Source: Xylanimonas protaetiae
Lineage (GTDB): Bacteria; Actinomycetota; Actinomycetes; Actinomycetales; Cellulomonadaceae
Assembly: GCF_004135385.1 (NCBI RefSeq)
Contig: NZ_CP035493.1
Span: forward strand, 558,001 to 622,000
Reading direction: 5' to 3'
Length of the DNA stretch: 64,000 bases
Positions within the stretch are counted from its first letter, which is position 1, and every line of letters starts with the position of its first letter. The position numbers were made by a program, and so were the translations under genes. The notes under the pieces were generated by a model. That model worked only from the letters and a program-made list of their open reading frames with translations, searched no databases and was not told where the DNA came from. Below, piece by piece: positions 9,492 through 20,532 of this stretch.

Positions 9492-10706
9492 GTGCCCCGC
9501 GCCCTGTCGTCCCGACCGCTCGTGTCGGCGCGGTCCGGGGGGTTCGTCCTGGTGGCGCTGCTGCTCGTCGCGCTCAACCTGCGCGCGCCGCTGACGTCGC
9601 TGCCGCCCGTCGTCGGGCAGGTCTCCGAGGCGCTGTCGCTCACGCCCGCGCAGGCCGGGCTGCTCACCAGCGTGCCCGTGCTGTGCTTCGCGCTGCTCAC
9701 CCCGCCGGCGTCCGTGCTCGTCGCGCGGGCCGGGCCGGAGCGGGCCGTGCTCGCGGCCGTCGTGGGCGTCTTCGCCGGGCAGGTGGTCCGCTCCGCCGGG
9801 ACGTCGCTGCCGCTCGCGCTCGTGGGCACCGCGGTGCTGGGCGCCGGGATCACCATCGGGAACGTCGCCGTGCCCGTCGTCATCGCGCGCGACTTCCAGC
9901 GGCGCTCCGCCGTGGTGACGGGCGCGTACTCCGCGATGATGAACGTCGGCTCGGCCCTGGCGACCACGCTCACCGTGCCGCTGGCCGTCGCCTGGGGCTG
10001 GCAGTGGGCGCTCGCCGGGTGGGCCGCGATGGCGGTCGTCGCGTTCGTCGTATGGGGCCTCGCCGTCCGCGGGAGCACCGACGTCGCCGCCGCCCGGACG
10101 GCCGCGACGTCGCCCCGGCGCGCCGACGGGCCGCCGCACCTCGGCCGCGCGATGACGGTCCTGACCGTGCTGCTGTGCGTCGCGTTCGCGGGCCAGTCGT
10201 CGTCGTACTACGCCGTCACCGCGTGGCTGCCGGAGATCCTGCACGCGCGGCTCGGGGTGGACACCGCCGCCGCGGGCGGGCTGTCCGCCCCGTTCCAGCT
10301 GTGCGCCGTGCTCGGGTCCCTCGGGGCGCCCCTCGCGCTCGCGCGGCGGGTGCCGCTGCGCGTCGTCTCCCTGACCCTGGTCGCGCTGTGGGTCGCGCTG
10401 CCCGCCGGGATGCTCGCCGCCCCGGGCGCCGCGCTGCTGTGGGTCTCGCTCGCCGGCGTCGCGCAGGGCGGCAACTTCACGGTCATCTTCATGCTCATCG
10501 CGCAGCGGGCGCCGTCGGTCGCGGCGGCCCGGCGGGCGTCCGCCGTTGTGCAGACCGTCGGGTACGCGTTCGCCGCCCTGGCCCCCACGGCGCTCGGCGC
10601 GCTGCACGGCGCGAGCGGCGGCTGGACCGTGCCGCTCGCGGGCGTGCTGGGCGTGCTCGCTCTCATGGGCGTCACGATGGCGGTCGCGACGCGGCCCGCT
10701 ACCTGA
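9492..10706 (+). CDS. MFS transporter, CynX/NimT (cyanate permease-like) family
   Basis: 404-residue, roughly 12-helix transporter. The N-terminal block ALNLRAPLTSLPPVVGQV is the hallmark of the CynX/NimT/YycB group of the major facilitator superfamily. A central hydrophilic loop lies at about residues 195-225. The GTG at 9492 is used because TACCGT (9480-9485) ends 6 nt before it (leaderless pattern). The 3' end overlaps the convergent propeller gene by 8 bp, with no room for a terminator between them. Substrate unknown; members export or import nitroimidazoles, cyanate or other small anions. Confidence 0.88.
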   Translation: MPRALSSRPLVSARSGGFVLVALLLVALNLRAPLTSLPPVVGQVSEALSLTPAQAGLLTSVPVLCFALLTPPASVLVARAGPERAVLAAVVGVFAGQVVRSAGTSLPLALVGTAVLGAGITIGNVAVPVVIARDFQRRSAVVTGAYSAMMNVGSALATTLTVPLAVAWGWQWALAGWAAMAVVAFVVWGLAVRGSTDVAAARTAATSPRRADGPPHLGRAMTVLTVLLCVAFAGQSSSYYAVTAWLPEILHARLGVDTAAAGGLSAPFQLCAVLGSLGAPLALARRVPLRVVSLTLVALWVALPAGMLAAPGAALLWVSLAGVAQGGNFTVIFMLIAQRAPSVAAARRASAVVQTVGYAFAALAPTALGALHGASGGWTVPLAGVLGVLALMGVTMAVATRPAT

Positions 10707-12720
10707 GCAGCACCACGGCGTCGGCGTCGAACCGGAAGAGCCGCCCCGCGACCGCGTAGGGCGTCCGGCTCGACGCCGTCGTCGTCCACACGACGGCGCC
10801 GGTGCGCAGGTCCAGCGCCGTCGTGACCTTCTTGCCATCGATCGGGTCGACGGTCTCCTGCTCGCTCGCCGCGGAGACGACGACGACGCGGCGGCCGTCC
10901 GTGAGCGCGTCGAGGACGCCGGAGAAGCCCTCCGGCCGCTGTCCGGTCACGTGCGGCTCGTGCGTCCACAGCACCGCGCCCGTCGCGCGGTCGAGGCCCG
11001 TGACCACCCGCCCGTCCGACACGACGACGACGTCGGCCGTCCGGACCAGCACCCGCGCGCTCGTGACGGTCTTGGCCGTCCAGAGCGGCGTGGCGTCGTC
11101 GGCGTCGTACGCGGCGACGCCGGACCCGCCGCCCGCGACGACGCCCAGGTCCGACGCGATGAGCATCGCCGACGACGGGCCGTCCGTCGCGAAGGGCGGC
11201 AGCACGATGCCGGGGATGTCGCCGACGACGCTGCCGTCGTCGCGCAGGATGTGCATCGACGCGTCCTGGATCCCGTCCGACGGGTCCTCGACGAGGGTGA
11301 GCTCGCCCCAGCCGCCGTCGGGCAGCGCGATGGACGGCCCCCAGGCCGGGGCGTAGCCGGGCGCCGAGACGTCCTGCTGCTCGACGACCTCGCCCGTGCG
11401 CAGGTCGAGCGCGACGTCGAGCCCGCACATGACGGTGCGCAGGCGCTGCGACGTGACGTTGTCGCTCCACGCGTTCTCGGTCTCGACGACGAGGTCGTCC
11501 TGGTCGAGGGCCATCCCGGTCCACGCCTGGCACATCGAGCCTCCGGTGAGCGTGCTCCCGGCGGGCAGGTCCGCGCTGTCGAGCACCGTCTCCCAGCGCA
11601 CGCGGCCGGTCACGGCGTCCTCGAGGCGCACCCGCACGTCGCGCGTGACGAGCGGGTCGAGGAGCGTGGTGGAGCCGACCGACGTGTCGCTCGCGGCGGT
11701 CGTGGCGAGCGGGCTGACGCGTGCCGGCGCGAGCGGGGTACCGAGCCGGTCGATGCGCAGGAGGCTGCCGTCGGCGGTCACGAGGATGCGGTGCGCGGCG
11801 CTCGGCGAGGTGTCGAGGACGACGCTCTCGCCGGGGCCCGGGGCGACGACCGGCTCGTCCTGCGGGAGGTCGTCGAGCTCGCGGCCCGCCAGGATCCTGC
11901 CGGCGCCGTCGACGACGACGACCCTGCGCAGGTCGTCGGACAGGCACACGACGAACGCCGCCCGGGCCACGCGGGTCGCCACGATCGACGTCCACGTCAG
12001 GTCGGGCGCGCCCGCGGTGCACGTGCCGACGCCCTGGGGGACGTCGGCCGTGGCGACCTGCGTGGTCCAGACCAGCTCGCCCGTGGCGACGTCGATGCCG
12101 TGCAGCGTCGGCGCCGCGCCGAGCGGGGCGACGCCGCTGCCCTGCCGCTCCTGGACCACGAGCGTGCCGCCCACGAGCGCGACGGGCGACGGCGTGTCCA
12201 CCGGGACGCGCGCCGCCTCGACGGGGGCGTGGCCGAGGTCGAGGACGGCGCCCGACGTCGTCGCGGCGACCTGCGCCCAGGCGCGCTGCCGGGCCCGGGA
12301 GACGAGCACGTCGGCGGTCACCGTGCCCGCGGCCAGGACGGCGACGACGGTCGCGACCGCGACGACGCGGCGGCGCGGCCAGGACCGCACGCGCGCGCCG
12401 ACCGCCGCCGCGGCCAGGGCGAGGCGCGACGGCGGGAGCTCCTCGCCGCCGGGGAGGTCGCCGCCCGCGAGGTCGCCGCCCGGGAGCTCGTCGTCGGGCA
12501 CGAGGTCGAACCGGATCGTCGGGCCGCCCGCCGACGCCCGCCCAGCCCGGGACGTGCCGACCCGCGGCGACGTCCGCGGCAGCCCGTCCCGCGACGCCCG
12601 GTCCTGCCACGCCTGGTCCAGCGACGCCCCAGCGCGCGACGTCCCGGCCGCGACGGGCGGCGCGTCGTCGGGGTCGAGGTCGAAGGCGAAGGAGTCGTCG
12701 TCGGCGCGTCTGCGGGCCAC
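10699..12720 (-). CDS. Membrane-anchored PQQ-like beta-propeller protein (paralogue 1)
   Basis: 673 residues in three parts. A cytoplasmic N-terminus of about 115 residues has two FDL-acidic motifs (FAFDLDPDD, IRFDLVPDD). A basic stop and single membrane helix follow (PRRRVVAVATVVAVLAAG, about residues 118-140). The large extracytoplasmic part has repeated propeller blades such as DVATGELVWTTQV, DAVTGRVRWETVL and LRTGAVVWTTT. These blades resemble PQQ-dependent dehydrogenase/BamB-type repeats, but no cofactor-site residues can be assigned. The GTG at 12720 follows TATCGT (12728-12733) by 7 nt. The paralogue at 13868-15495 shares all three parts. Function unknown; a surface scaffold or sensor is possible. 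Confidence 0.82.
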   Translation of the reverse strand: MARRRADDDSFAFDLDPDDAPPVAAGTSRAGASLDQAWQDRASRDGLPRTSPRVGTSRAGRASAGGPTIRFDLVPDDELPGGDLAGGDLPGGEELPPSRLALAAAAVGARVRSWPRRRVVAVATVVAVLAAGTVTADVLVSRARQRAWAQVAATTSGAVLDLGHAPVEAARVPVDTPSPVALVGGTLVVQERQGSGVAPLGAAPTLHGIDVATGELVWTTQVATADVPQGVGTCTAGAPDLTWTSIVATRVARAAFVVCLSDDLRRVVVVDGAGRILAGRELDDLPQDEPVVAPGPGESVVLDTSPSAAHRILVTADGSLLRIDRLGTPLAPARVSPLATTAASDTSVGSTTLLDPLVTRDVRVRLEDAVTGRVRWETVLDSADLPAGSTLTGGSMCQAWTGMALDQDDLVVETENAWSDNVTSQRLRTVMCGLDVALDLRTGEVVEQQDVSAPGYAPAWGPSIALPDGGWGELTLVEDPSDGIQDASMHILRDDGSVVGDIPGIVLPPFATDGPSSAMLIASDLGVVAGGGSGVAAYDADDATPLWTAKTVTSARVLVRTADVVVVSDGRVVTGLDRATGAVLWTHEPHVTGQRPEGFSGVLDALTDGRRVVVVSAASEQETVDPIDGKKVTTALDLRTGAVVWTTTASSRTPYAVAGRLFRFDADAVVLLR

Positions 12721-12766
12721 GGGCGGGACGATACCGCCGGCCGCGCGGCCGCGGCACCCGGCGGCG

Positions 12767-13390
12767 TCACGCCGTGATGCGCTCCGCGAGGGCGAGCACC
12801 GCGGCCGTCACCGCGCCGGCGGCCGCGAGCGACGCCCGCCAGTCCCCGGGCACCTCGAGCGTGTGCACCGCGCCGGGTACCTCGACGACGTCCGCGCCCC
12901 CGCGGGCGGCGACGTCGCGGTCCCAGAAAGGGTCGGCCGTGCCGCCCACGAGCACCGCGGGAGCGGCGAGCCGCGCGACGGCGCCGGGCACGTCGTCCGC
13001 CCCGAGCGCGGCCGCGGCGACGGCGGTCAGCGGCGGCGTGAGCCAGGCCCCGGGGACGCCGAGCGCGGCGCACAGCGGCAGCACGAAGGTGCCGAGCGAC
13101 TTGCCGACCACGAGGTGCCGCGCGTCGGGCCGGTCGGCCAGCGCCTCGCGCACCACCCGCTCGTAGGCGGCGCGCCCGGTGGCGGCGTCGGGCCGCGAGC
13201 CCCAGACGACGGTCCGCAGGCTCCACCCGGCCTCGCGCAGGGCGAGGCTCGGGAAGGCGAGCGCCGGCCGCTCGGCGGAGTACCCGGTGCCCGGCAGCAC
13301 GACGGCGACGCGCGACAGGTCGCCGTCGTAGACCTCGACACGGGGCCCGGCGAAGGGCTCGACGGGGCGCTCGACAGGGTGCTCGGCCAT
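12767..13390 (-). CDS. Small alpha/beta hydrolase
   Basis: 207 residues, short for the fold. The nucleophile elbow is VVGKSLGTF (Ser near residue 97). An acid may lie in GGTADPFWD and the His in PGAVHTLEVPGDW. An opening VAVVLPGTGYS strand-loop could supply the oxyanion hole. No signal peptide, so intracellular. The ATG at 13390 lies 6 nt after CAGGCT on the minus strand, overlapping the -10 of the divergent acetyltransferase gene. Substrate not predictable; dienelactone-hydrolase-like or esterase roles are options. Confidence 0.8.
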   Translation of the reverse strand: MAEHPVERPVEPFAGPRVEVYDGDLSRVAVVLPGTGYSAERPALAFPSLALREAGWSLRTVVWGSRPDAATGRAAYERVVREALADRPDARHLVVGKSLGTFVLPLCAALGVPGAWLTPPLTAVAAAALGADDVPGAVARLAAPAVLVGGTADPFWDRDVAARGGADVVEVPGAVHTLEVPGDWRASLAAAGAVTAAVLALAERITA

Positions 13391-13407
13391 CGCGCTAGCC
13401 TGCCGCA
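13391..13407. promoter_or_regulatory. 17-bp divergent intergenic region with overlapping -10 boxes
   Basis: The plus-strand -10 TAGCCT (13396-13401) and the minus-strand -10-like CAGGCT (13402-13397) cover the same six or seven base pairs. Each ends 6 nt before a start codon (GTG 13408, ATG 13390). There is no room for a 5' untranslated region on either side, so both genes are probably leaderless. Confidence 0.55.
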
Positions 13408-13851
13408 GTGACCGCCCGCGCGACCAGCGTCCTTACCGACATCGCCGACTTCGCCGAGATCACCGACGACGACGTCCCCGGCGTCGTCGCGCTGTGGCAG
13501 GAGTGCGGGCTCACACGTCCGTGGAACGACCCGCAGGTGGACATCGCGGACGCCCGCCGCGGTCCGACGTCCACGGTGCTGGTCGCGCACCAGGGCGGCG
13601 CGGTCGTCGCGAGCGTCCTGGCGGGCCTCGACGGCCACCGCGGCTGGCTGTACTACGTCGCCGTCGCCCCGGCGCTCCAGGGCGGCGGGCTCGGCAGGGC
13701 CGCCGTCGCGGCGGGCGAGGACTGGCTGCGCGCCGCGGGCGCCCGCAAGGTGCAGCTCATGGTCCGCACCACGAACGCACAGGTGCGCGGCTTCTACGAG
13801 CGCCTGGGGTACGAGGACCAGGCGACGACGGTGCTCGGCCGCTGGTTCTGA
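13408..13851 (+). CDS. GNAT family N-acetyltransferase (YpeA-like)
   Basis: 147 residues, a complete small GNAT domain. The acetyl-CoA pocket is VAVAPALQGGGLGRAAVAAG (beta4-alpha3 with the Q/R-x-x-G-x-G/A pattern). The C-terminal signature is NAQVRGFYERLGYE. It begins with ITDDDVPGVVALWQECGL, close to the uncharacterised YpeA group. GTG 13408 lies 6 nt after TAGCCT. Acceptor unknown. Diverges from the hydrolase gene with only 17 bp between starts. Confidence 0.87.
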   Translation: MTARATSVLTDIADFAEITDDDVPGVVALWQECGLTRPWNDPQVDIADARRGPTSTVLVAHQGGAVVASVLAGLDGHRGWLYYVAVAPALQGGGLGRAAVAAGEDWLRAAGARKVQLMVRTTNAQVRGFYERLGYEDQATTVLGRWF

Positions 13852-13867
13852 CGGCGCCGCGCCCGGG

Positions 13868-15495
13868 CTACCCGAGAGCGGTCACCGCGTCGTCGGAGAG
13901 CTCGTAGAGCCGCCCGCCGACCGCCTGCGGGACGGGTGCCGTCTTCTCCTCCGACCACGTGACGTCGCCCGTCGCCAGGTCGAGGGCGCGCAGCCGGAGC
14001 GTGCCGGGGGCGCCGTCGGCGGGCAGGTCGCCGACCTGCTCGGCGATCACCGCGCGGCGACCGTCCGTGAAGGCCGTCGCGAGCAGCTCCCCGCGGACGT
14101 CCGCCAGGAACGCGTCCTTGCGCCACAGCTCACGCCCCGTGCGCGCGTCCACCGCCACGACCGACGTCTCGAAGGCGACCACGACGACGCCGTCCGCGCG
14201 CACGAGGGGCTGCGGGTGCGCGCCGGGCTGGTTCCACAGCTCGGACGTGTCGGCGGGGTCGACGCCGGTGAGGCCGTGCGTGTCCGTCAGGAGGACGTCC
14301 GCCGGTGAGCCGTCGGTGGCGAGGGGGGCCCGCACGGCCCCGTCGACGACGCCGACGACCGTCCCGTCGTCCCGCTGGACCCGGGTCGTCCAGCCCGCGA
14401 CGGCCGCGGCCGGGACGCCCGTCGCCCAGCCGCCGCCGTCGAGGGGGCGGACGTCCGGGTCCCACGCCTGGTCGGGGTCGAAGTGGTCGACGGACCGCAT
14501 GACCGCGCCCGTGGCGAGGTCGAGCGTGACGCTGACGCCGCAGGCCTCCAGCGTCGCGTGCTGCGCGCCGACGTCGGACGAGAGCCCGTTCTCGTCGCTC
14601 GTCACCTCCGGGGTGCCCGAGCCGGACCATGTGACGCACGGCGTCATCCGGTCGACCCGGGTGCCCGCGGGGGCCGTCGCCCCGGGCACGGTCGTGGACC
14701 AGCGCTCCGCGCCCGTCACGGCGTCCTCGAGCCGGACGAGCATGTCGCGCGTCGTGAAGTCCTCGGTCAGCGCACCGTCGGCGGCCAGCGGCGCCACGGC
14801 CGGCGGGCCGACGCGGCTGACGCGCACCACGGCCCCCGGAGCCGCGAGGTCGTACTCGCCGGGGGCGCTCCCCGCGAGCTGGCGGTCCGCGACGATCGCG
14901 CCGCCCGCCCCGACGACGACGACGACGCCGTCCGCGCCCGGACCGGTCAGGCAGACCACGGTGTCGGCCGTCCCGACACCCGGCGCCCAGCCGCCGACCG
15001 GACCGGGCGCGGCACCGCAATCGTGCGCGTCCCCGATGCGCGTGGACCACCGCACGGCGCCGTCGTCGGGGTCGAGGGCGTCGAGCACGACCTGGCCGAA
15101 CGCCTGGTTCGGTACCGTCTCGGCGACCACGAGCAGGCCGTCCATGATCGCGAGCGCCCGCGGGTGGTCGAGCGCGGTCCGCCACCGTTCCGCCGGGGCG
15201 GCGGCGAGTCCGACGACGCCGCCGGGCGCCGTGACGAGCCGGTCGCGCAGCTCGTGGCCGCGCACGACGTCGACGGCGGCGGCGATCCCGGAGCCCGCGA
15301 GCACGAGGCCGACGACGGCGCCCACGGCGACGACCTTGCGGCGTCGCGGCCAGGCGCGGACGGCCCGGACGGCGCGGGTGGTCCGAGCCGGCTCCGGCGT
15401 CTCGGGGGCGAGGCCCGGCGCGTCGCCTCGCTCGTCCTCGGGCGGGGGTCGAGGTCGAACCTGACGGTCCGCGAAGCGTCGCTGTGATGCACCAC
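13868..15495 (-). CDS. Membrane-anchored PQQ-like beta-propeller protein (paralogue 2), reading frame broken once
   Basis: Paralogue of the protein at 10699-12720. The N-terminus, MVHHSDASRTVRFDLDP from GTG 15495, is in one frame. The rest (PPEDERGDAPG, then the membrane anchor PRRRKVVAVGAVVGLVLAG, then blades such as DDGAVRWSTRI, DAVTGAERWSTTV and DARTGRELWRKD) is in another. Adding one C to the five-base run at 15444-15448 joins them as FDLDPPPEDERGDAPG, matching the FDLDPDD motif of paralogue 1. I therefore treat it as one gene of about 542 residues with a missing base. The start is supported by TACCGT (15502-15507) 6 nt upstream. If the deletion is real, translation would have to start downstream of the N-terminal motif. 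Function unknown. Confidence 0.75.
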
Positions 15496-15509
15496 GGACG
15501 CACGGTAGC

Positions 15510-15528
15510 CCCGCGGGACGTCCGCGGG
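15510..15528. repeat. Perfect 7-bp inverted repeat between the ABC-F and propeller genes
   Basis: CCCGCGG-GACGT-CCGCGGG lies after the ABC-F stop (15553) and just upstream of the -10 of the next gene. It could be a factor-independent terminator without a U-tract, or an operator in the -10/-35 spacer of the propeller gene. Confidence 0.4.
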
Positions 15529-15552
15529 AACAGGCCGCCCCTTGCAGGAGGC

Positions 15553-17346
<1,794 letters not shown>

Positions 17347-17423
17347 CGGACAAGGGTACGGACCCTCCCCGGCGTCCAGCGCAGCGTGGCGGGTCCGCCC
17401 TCTCGAACCGATACGGTCAGCCC

Positions 17424-18428
17424 ATGGCCCAGTTCGACCTGCCGCTCGAGCAGCTCCAGCAGTACTCCCCCGACGTCCAGCGCCCGGCCGACCTCGTCGA
17501 GTTCTGGACGACGACGGTCGCCGAGGCCCGCGCGACCGGCGACGCGCCCGTGCTGGCGCGCGTCGAGACCGGGCTGACGGAGGTCGTCGTCGACGACGTG
17601 ACGTTCCCCGGGTTCGGCGGCCACCCCGTCAAGGCGTGGCTCGTCCGCCCGGCGCGTGCCGACGGTCCGCTGCCCGTCGTCGTCGAGATGCTCGGCTACG
17701 GCGGCGGCCGAGGCCTGCCGCACGAGCACCTCACGTGGGCCGCGGCCGGCGTCGCGCACCTGGTCATGGACACGCGCGGGCAGGGCGGGCACTGGGGCTC
17801 CGGCGGCGAGACCGGAGACCCGGTGGGCCGCAGCGCCGGCGTCGCCGGGTTCATGACCGCCGGCATCGACGACCCGCACGACCACTACTACCGCCGCTTC
17901 TACACCGACGGCGTGCGCGCCGTCGACGCCGTGCGGCAGGTCCCGGGGCTCGACCCGGCGCGTGTCGCCGTCACGGGCGTGAGCCAGGGCGGCGGCGGGT
18001 GCGTCGCCGTCGCGTCGGTCCTGTCCATGGTGGGCGACGACGTCGCGGCCGCCATGCCGAACGTGCCGTTCCTGAGCCACTTCCGCCGGGCCGTGCAGAT
18101 CGTCGACTCGCGCCCCTACGGCGAGATCACGCAGTACCTGTCGGTCCGGCGCGACCCCGCCGTCGAGGCCACCGTCTGGAACACGCTGTCGTACCTCGAC
18201 GGCGCCAACCTCGCGCGGCACGCGGCGTCGCCGGCGCTGTTCTCGGTGGCCCTCATGGACGTCACGTGCCCGCCGTCGACGGTGTACGCGGCGTACAACG
18301 CGTGGGGCGCCGAGACGGGCGCCGAGGTGACGAAGAAGATCGACGTCTACCCGTACAACGACCACGAGGGCGGCCAGGCGTACCGCTTCCCGGAGCAGCT
18401 CGCCTGGCTCCGCACGCACGCGTCCTGA
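17424..18428 (+). CDS. Acetylxylan esterase / cephalosporin-C deacetylase (CE7)
   Basis: 334 residues, the normal CE7 length. It removes acetyl groups from xylo-oligosaccharides, working with xylanases. Markers are the RGQGG motif in MDTRGQGGHWGS, the nucleophile elbow GVSQGGG (Ser near 185), the acid in MDVTCPPSTVYAAYN, and the His in PYNDHEGG. There is no signal peptide, consistent with the usual intracellular location of CE7 enzymes that act on imported oligosaccharides. ATG 17424 lies 6 nt after TACGGT (17412-17417). It converges on ispE with a shared hairpin between. Confidence 0.93.
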   Translation: MAQFDLPLEQLQQYSPDVQRPADLVEFWTTTVAEARATGDAPVLARVETGLTEVVVDDVTFPGFGGHPVKAWLVRPARADGPLPVVVEMLGYGGGRGLPHEHLTWAAAGVAHLVMDTRGQGGHWGSGGETGDPVGRSAGVAGFMTAGIDDPHDHYYRRFYTDGVRAVDAVRQVPGLDPARVAVTGVSQGGGGCVAVASVLSMVGDDVAAAMPNVPFLSHFRRAVQIVDSRPYGEITQYLSVRRDPAVEATVWNTLSYLDGANLARHAASPALFSVALMDVTCPPSTVYAAYNAWGAETGAEVTKKIDVYPYNDHEGGQAYRFPEQLAWLRTHAS

Positions 18429-18449
18429 GCAGATGACCGCTCAGGACGC
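18420..18449. terminator. Bidirectional hairpin between convergent genes
   Basis: GCGTCCTGAGC, loop of 8 nt, GCTCAGGACGC: an 11-bp perfect stem that includes the stop codon of the esterase gene and that of ispE. No T-tract, as is common for high-GC actinobacterial terminators. Confidence 0.6.
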
Positions 18450-19403
18450 GACGACGCGCGCCCCCGCCGCGGGGCCCGTGGTCGTCCAGACGCTGTCCGC
18501 CGCGCCCTCGGCCGTCCACGTCGCGGCGATGGCCAGGGCGTGCTGACGAGACCGGGCCAGGGCCGCGACCGTCGGGCCCGACCCCGAGACGATCGCGCCG
18601 AGCGCGTGCGCCTCCTGGGCGATCTCGAGCGTGCGGGCCAGGTCGGGGCGCAGCGACAGGGCCGCGTCCTGGAGGTCGTTGTGCAGCGCGGCGCCGAGCG
18701 CCGTCGGGTCGCCGGCACGCAGGGCCTGCATGAGCGCGGTGTCGTCGTCGAGCTCGGGCGGCGGCGCGGTGCCGCCCGTCAGCTCGTCGAACGCCCCGAA
18801 GACCCGGGGCGTCGACAGCCCCCGGGCGGAGGCGCCGAACACCCAGTGGAACTCGCCGCGCGTCATCGCGGGCGTGAGCAGGTGCCCGCGCCCCGTGCCG
18901 ACGGCGGTGTGCCCGAGCAGGCAGAACGGCACGTCCGAGCCGAGCGCCGCCGCGAGCTCGACGAGGCTGGGGCGCGGCAGGCCCGTCTCCCACAGGGCGT
19001 CGCACGCGACGAGCGCGGCCGCGGCGTCGGCGGACCCGCCGGCCATGCCGCCCGCGACCGGCACTCCCTTGCGCACGTGCAGCGCGACGTCGGGCTCGAC
19101 GCCGGTGTGCGCGGCGAGCAGCTCGGCCGCCTTCCAGGCGAGGTTCGACCGGTCGAGCGGCACCGCCTCGGCCTGCGGCCCGTCCACCGTGAGGGAGACG
19201 CCGGAGCCCGCGGCGGCCTGCGTGGCCGTGACCTCCTCGAACAGCGCGACCGCCTGGAACACGCTGACCAGCGGGTGGTAGCCGTCGACGTCGAGCGCGC
19301 CGACGCGCAGCGACAGGTTGACCTTGCCGGGAGCCCGGACCCGCACGGACGGGGGCGGCGCGGCGGTCAGGCGGGGGGTGCGCGTCGGTCCGGGGCGGTT
19401 CAC
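18441..19403 (-). CDS. ispE: 4-diphosphocytidyl-2-C-methyl-D-erythritol kinase
   Basis: ATP-dependent step of the MEP pathway to isopentenyl diphosphate. GHMP kinase of 320 residues. The N-terminal [12 protein letters not shown] contains the substrate-side Lys. The ATP loop is [17 protein letters not shown], with the catalytic Asp in [10 protein letters not shown]. The C-terminal motif is [16 protein letters not shown] 19403 overlaps the rsmA stop by 4 bases (GTGA), and the 20-residue N-terminal extension before the kinase domain is Pro/Arg-rich. rsmA-ispE coupling is standard in actinobacteria. Confidence 0.95.
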   Translation of the reverse strand: MNRPGPTRTPRLTAAPPPSVRVRAPGKVNLSLRVGALDVDGYHPLVSVFQAVALFEEVTATQAAAGSGVSLTVDGPQAEAVPLDRSNLAWKAAELLAAHTGVEPDVALHVRKGVPVAGGMAGGSADAAAALVACDALWETGLPRPSLVELAAALGSDVPFCLLGHTAVGTGRGHLLTPAMTRGEFHWVFGASARGLSTPRVFGAFDELTGGTAPPPELDDDTALMQALRAGDPTALGAALHNDLQDAALSLRPDLARTLEIAQEAHALGAIVSGSGPTVAALARSRQHALAIAATWTAEGAADSVWTTTGPAAGARVVAS

Positions 19404-20485
19404 TCGTCCACCGTGCCAGGGGGCGCCGGAGGCTGCACACCGTCCGGCGTCGCGGCTCCGCCCCACTGCTCGGGCTTGCTGGTCGCAGCGCGGCTGCGCC
19501 GCGACTCCGGCAGGACTTGCTCCGCCGCGTCCGCCTGCGTCGCGGCTCCGCCCCACTGCTCGGGCTTGCTGGTCGCAGCGCGGCTGCGCCGCGACTCCGG
19601 CAGGACTTGCTCCGCCGCGTCCGCCTGCGTCGCGGCTCCGCCCCACTGCTCGGCGATGCGGGCGAACGCGACGACGTCGAGCGTCTCGCCGCGGGCGCTC
19701 GGGTCCACGCCGGCGGCCCGCAGCGCCGTCTCGGCCGCGGCGCCGGAGCCGAACAGCCCGGCGAGGGCCGCCCGCAGCGTCTTGCGCCGCTGCGCGAACG
19801 CGGCGTCGACGACGGCGAACACCTGCTCGCGCGTCGCCGCGGTGGGCGGCGGGTCGCGGCGCTCCAGCGCCACCAGGGCCGAGTCCACGTTGGGCACGGG
19901 CCAGAACACGGTGCGGGACACGGTGAGCGAGCGCCACGCCCGCGCGTACCAGGCCGCCTTGACCGACGGCACGCCGTAGATCTTCGACCCCGGCCCGGCG
20001 GCGACGCGGTCGGCGACCTCGGCCTGGACCATGACGAGCACCGACTCGAGCGACGGGAACCGCTCGAGCATCGTCAGCAGCACGGGCACCGCGACGTTGT
20101 ACGGCAGGTTCGCCACGAGCGCCGTGGGCGGCGGCCCGGGCAGGGTATGCACGTCGAGCGCGTCGGACAGCACGACCTCGAACGAAGCCCCCGGGATGTG
20201 CCGCTCGACCGTGGTCGCGATCTCGCCCGCGAGCACGGGGTCGATCTCGACGGCGACGACGGACGCCCCCGCCTCCAGCAGCCCGAGCGTCAGGGAGCCG
20301 AGCCCCGGCCCCACCTCGACGACGCGCTGCCCGGGCTGCACGCCCGACGCGCGGACGATCTTGCGGACCGTCCCGGCGTCGTGCACGAAGTTCTGGCCGA
20401 GCGTCTTCGTGGGCCGGACGCCCAGACGCCCTGCCAGCTCGCGGATCTCCGCAGGGCCGAGCAGGGCGTTGGGGGTGTCAGTCAT
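19400..20485 (-). CDS. rsmA: 16S rRNA dimethyladenosine transferase (KsgA) with repeated C-terminal tail
   Basis: Dimethylates A1518/A1519 of 16S rRNA during 30S maturation. Residues about 1-290 are a normal Ksg[14 protein letters not shown] loop [16 protein letters not shown], catalytic [11 protein letters not shown], then the helical domain with [12 protein letters not shown]. The conserved end [10 protein letters not shown] is followed by a tail of about 70 residues made of two identical 30-residue units, each beginning [12 protein letters not shown], plus a partial third. Total 361 residues against about 285-300 expected. Nothing in the catalytic part is missing, so it should be active. 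The ATG at 20485 lies 7 nt after TAGGCT (20493-20498), suggesting a leaderless mRNA. Shares 4 bases with ispE. Confidence 0.94.
   Translation of the reverse strand: MTDTPNALLGPAEIRELAGRLGVRPTKTLGQNFVHDAGTVRKIVRASGVQPGQRVVEVGPGLGSLTLGLLEAGASVVAVEIDPVLAGEIATTVERHIPGASFEVVLSDALDVHTLPGPPPTALVANLPYNVAVPVLLTMLERFPSLESVLVMVQAEVADRVAAGPGSKIYGVPSVKAAWYARAWRSLTVSRTVFWPVPNVDSALVALERRDPPPTAATREQVFAVVDAAFAQRRKTLRAALAGLFGSGAAAETALRAAGVDPSARGETLDVVAFARIAEQWGGAATQADAAEQVLPESRRSRAATSKPEQWGGAATQADAAEQVLPESRRSRAATSKPEQWGGAATPDGVQPPAPPGTVDE
19447..19653. repeat. In-frame 90-bp tandem repeat, about 2.3 copies, in the rsmA tail
   Basis: Bases repeat identically at a period of 90 (for example at 19449, 19539 and 19629). 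The period is 30 codons, so the rsmA frame is kept. Each full unit holds the 6-bp hairpin CGCGGC-TGC-GCCGCG. Copies are perfect, so the expansion is recent or gene-converted. Confidence 0.95.
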
Positions 20486-20532
20486 GGTGGTGAGCCTACC
20501 GAGGCGGGCCCACCGCGCAGCGGCGCTGGCTC

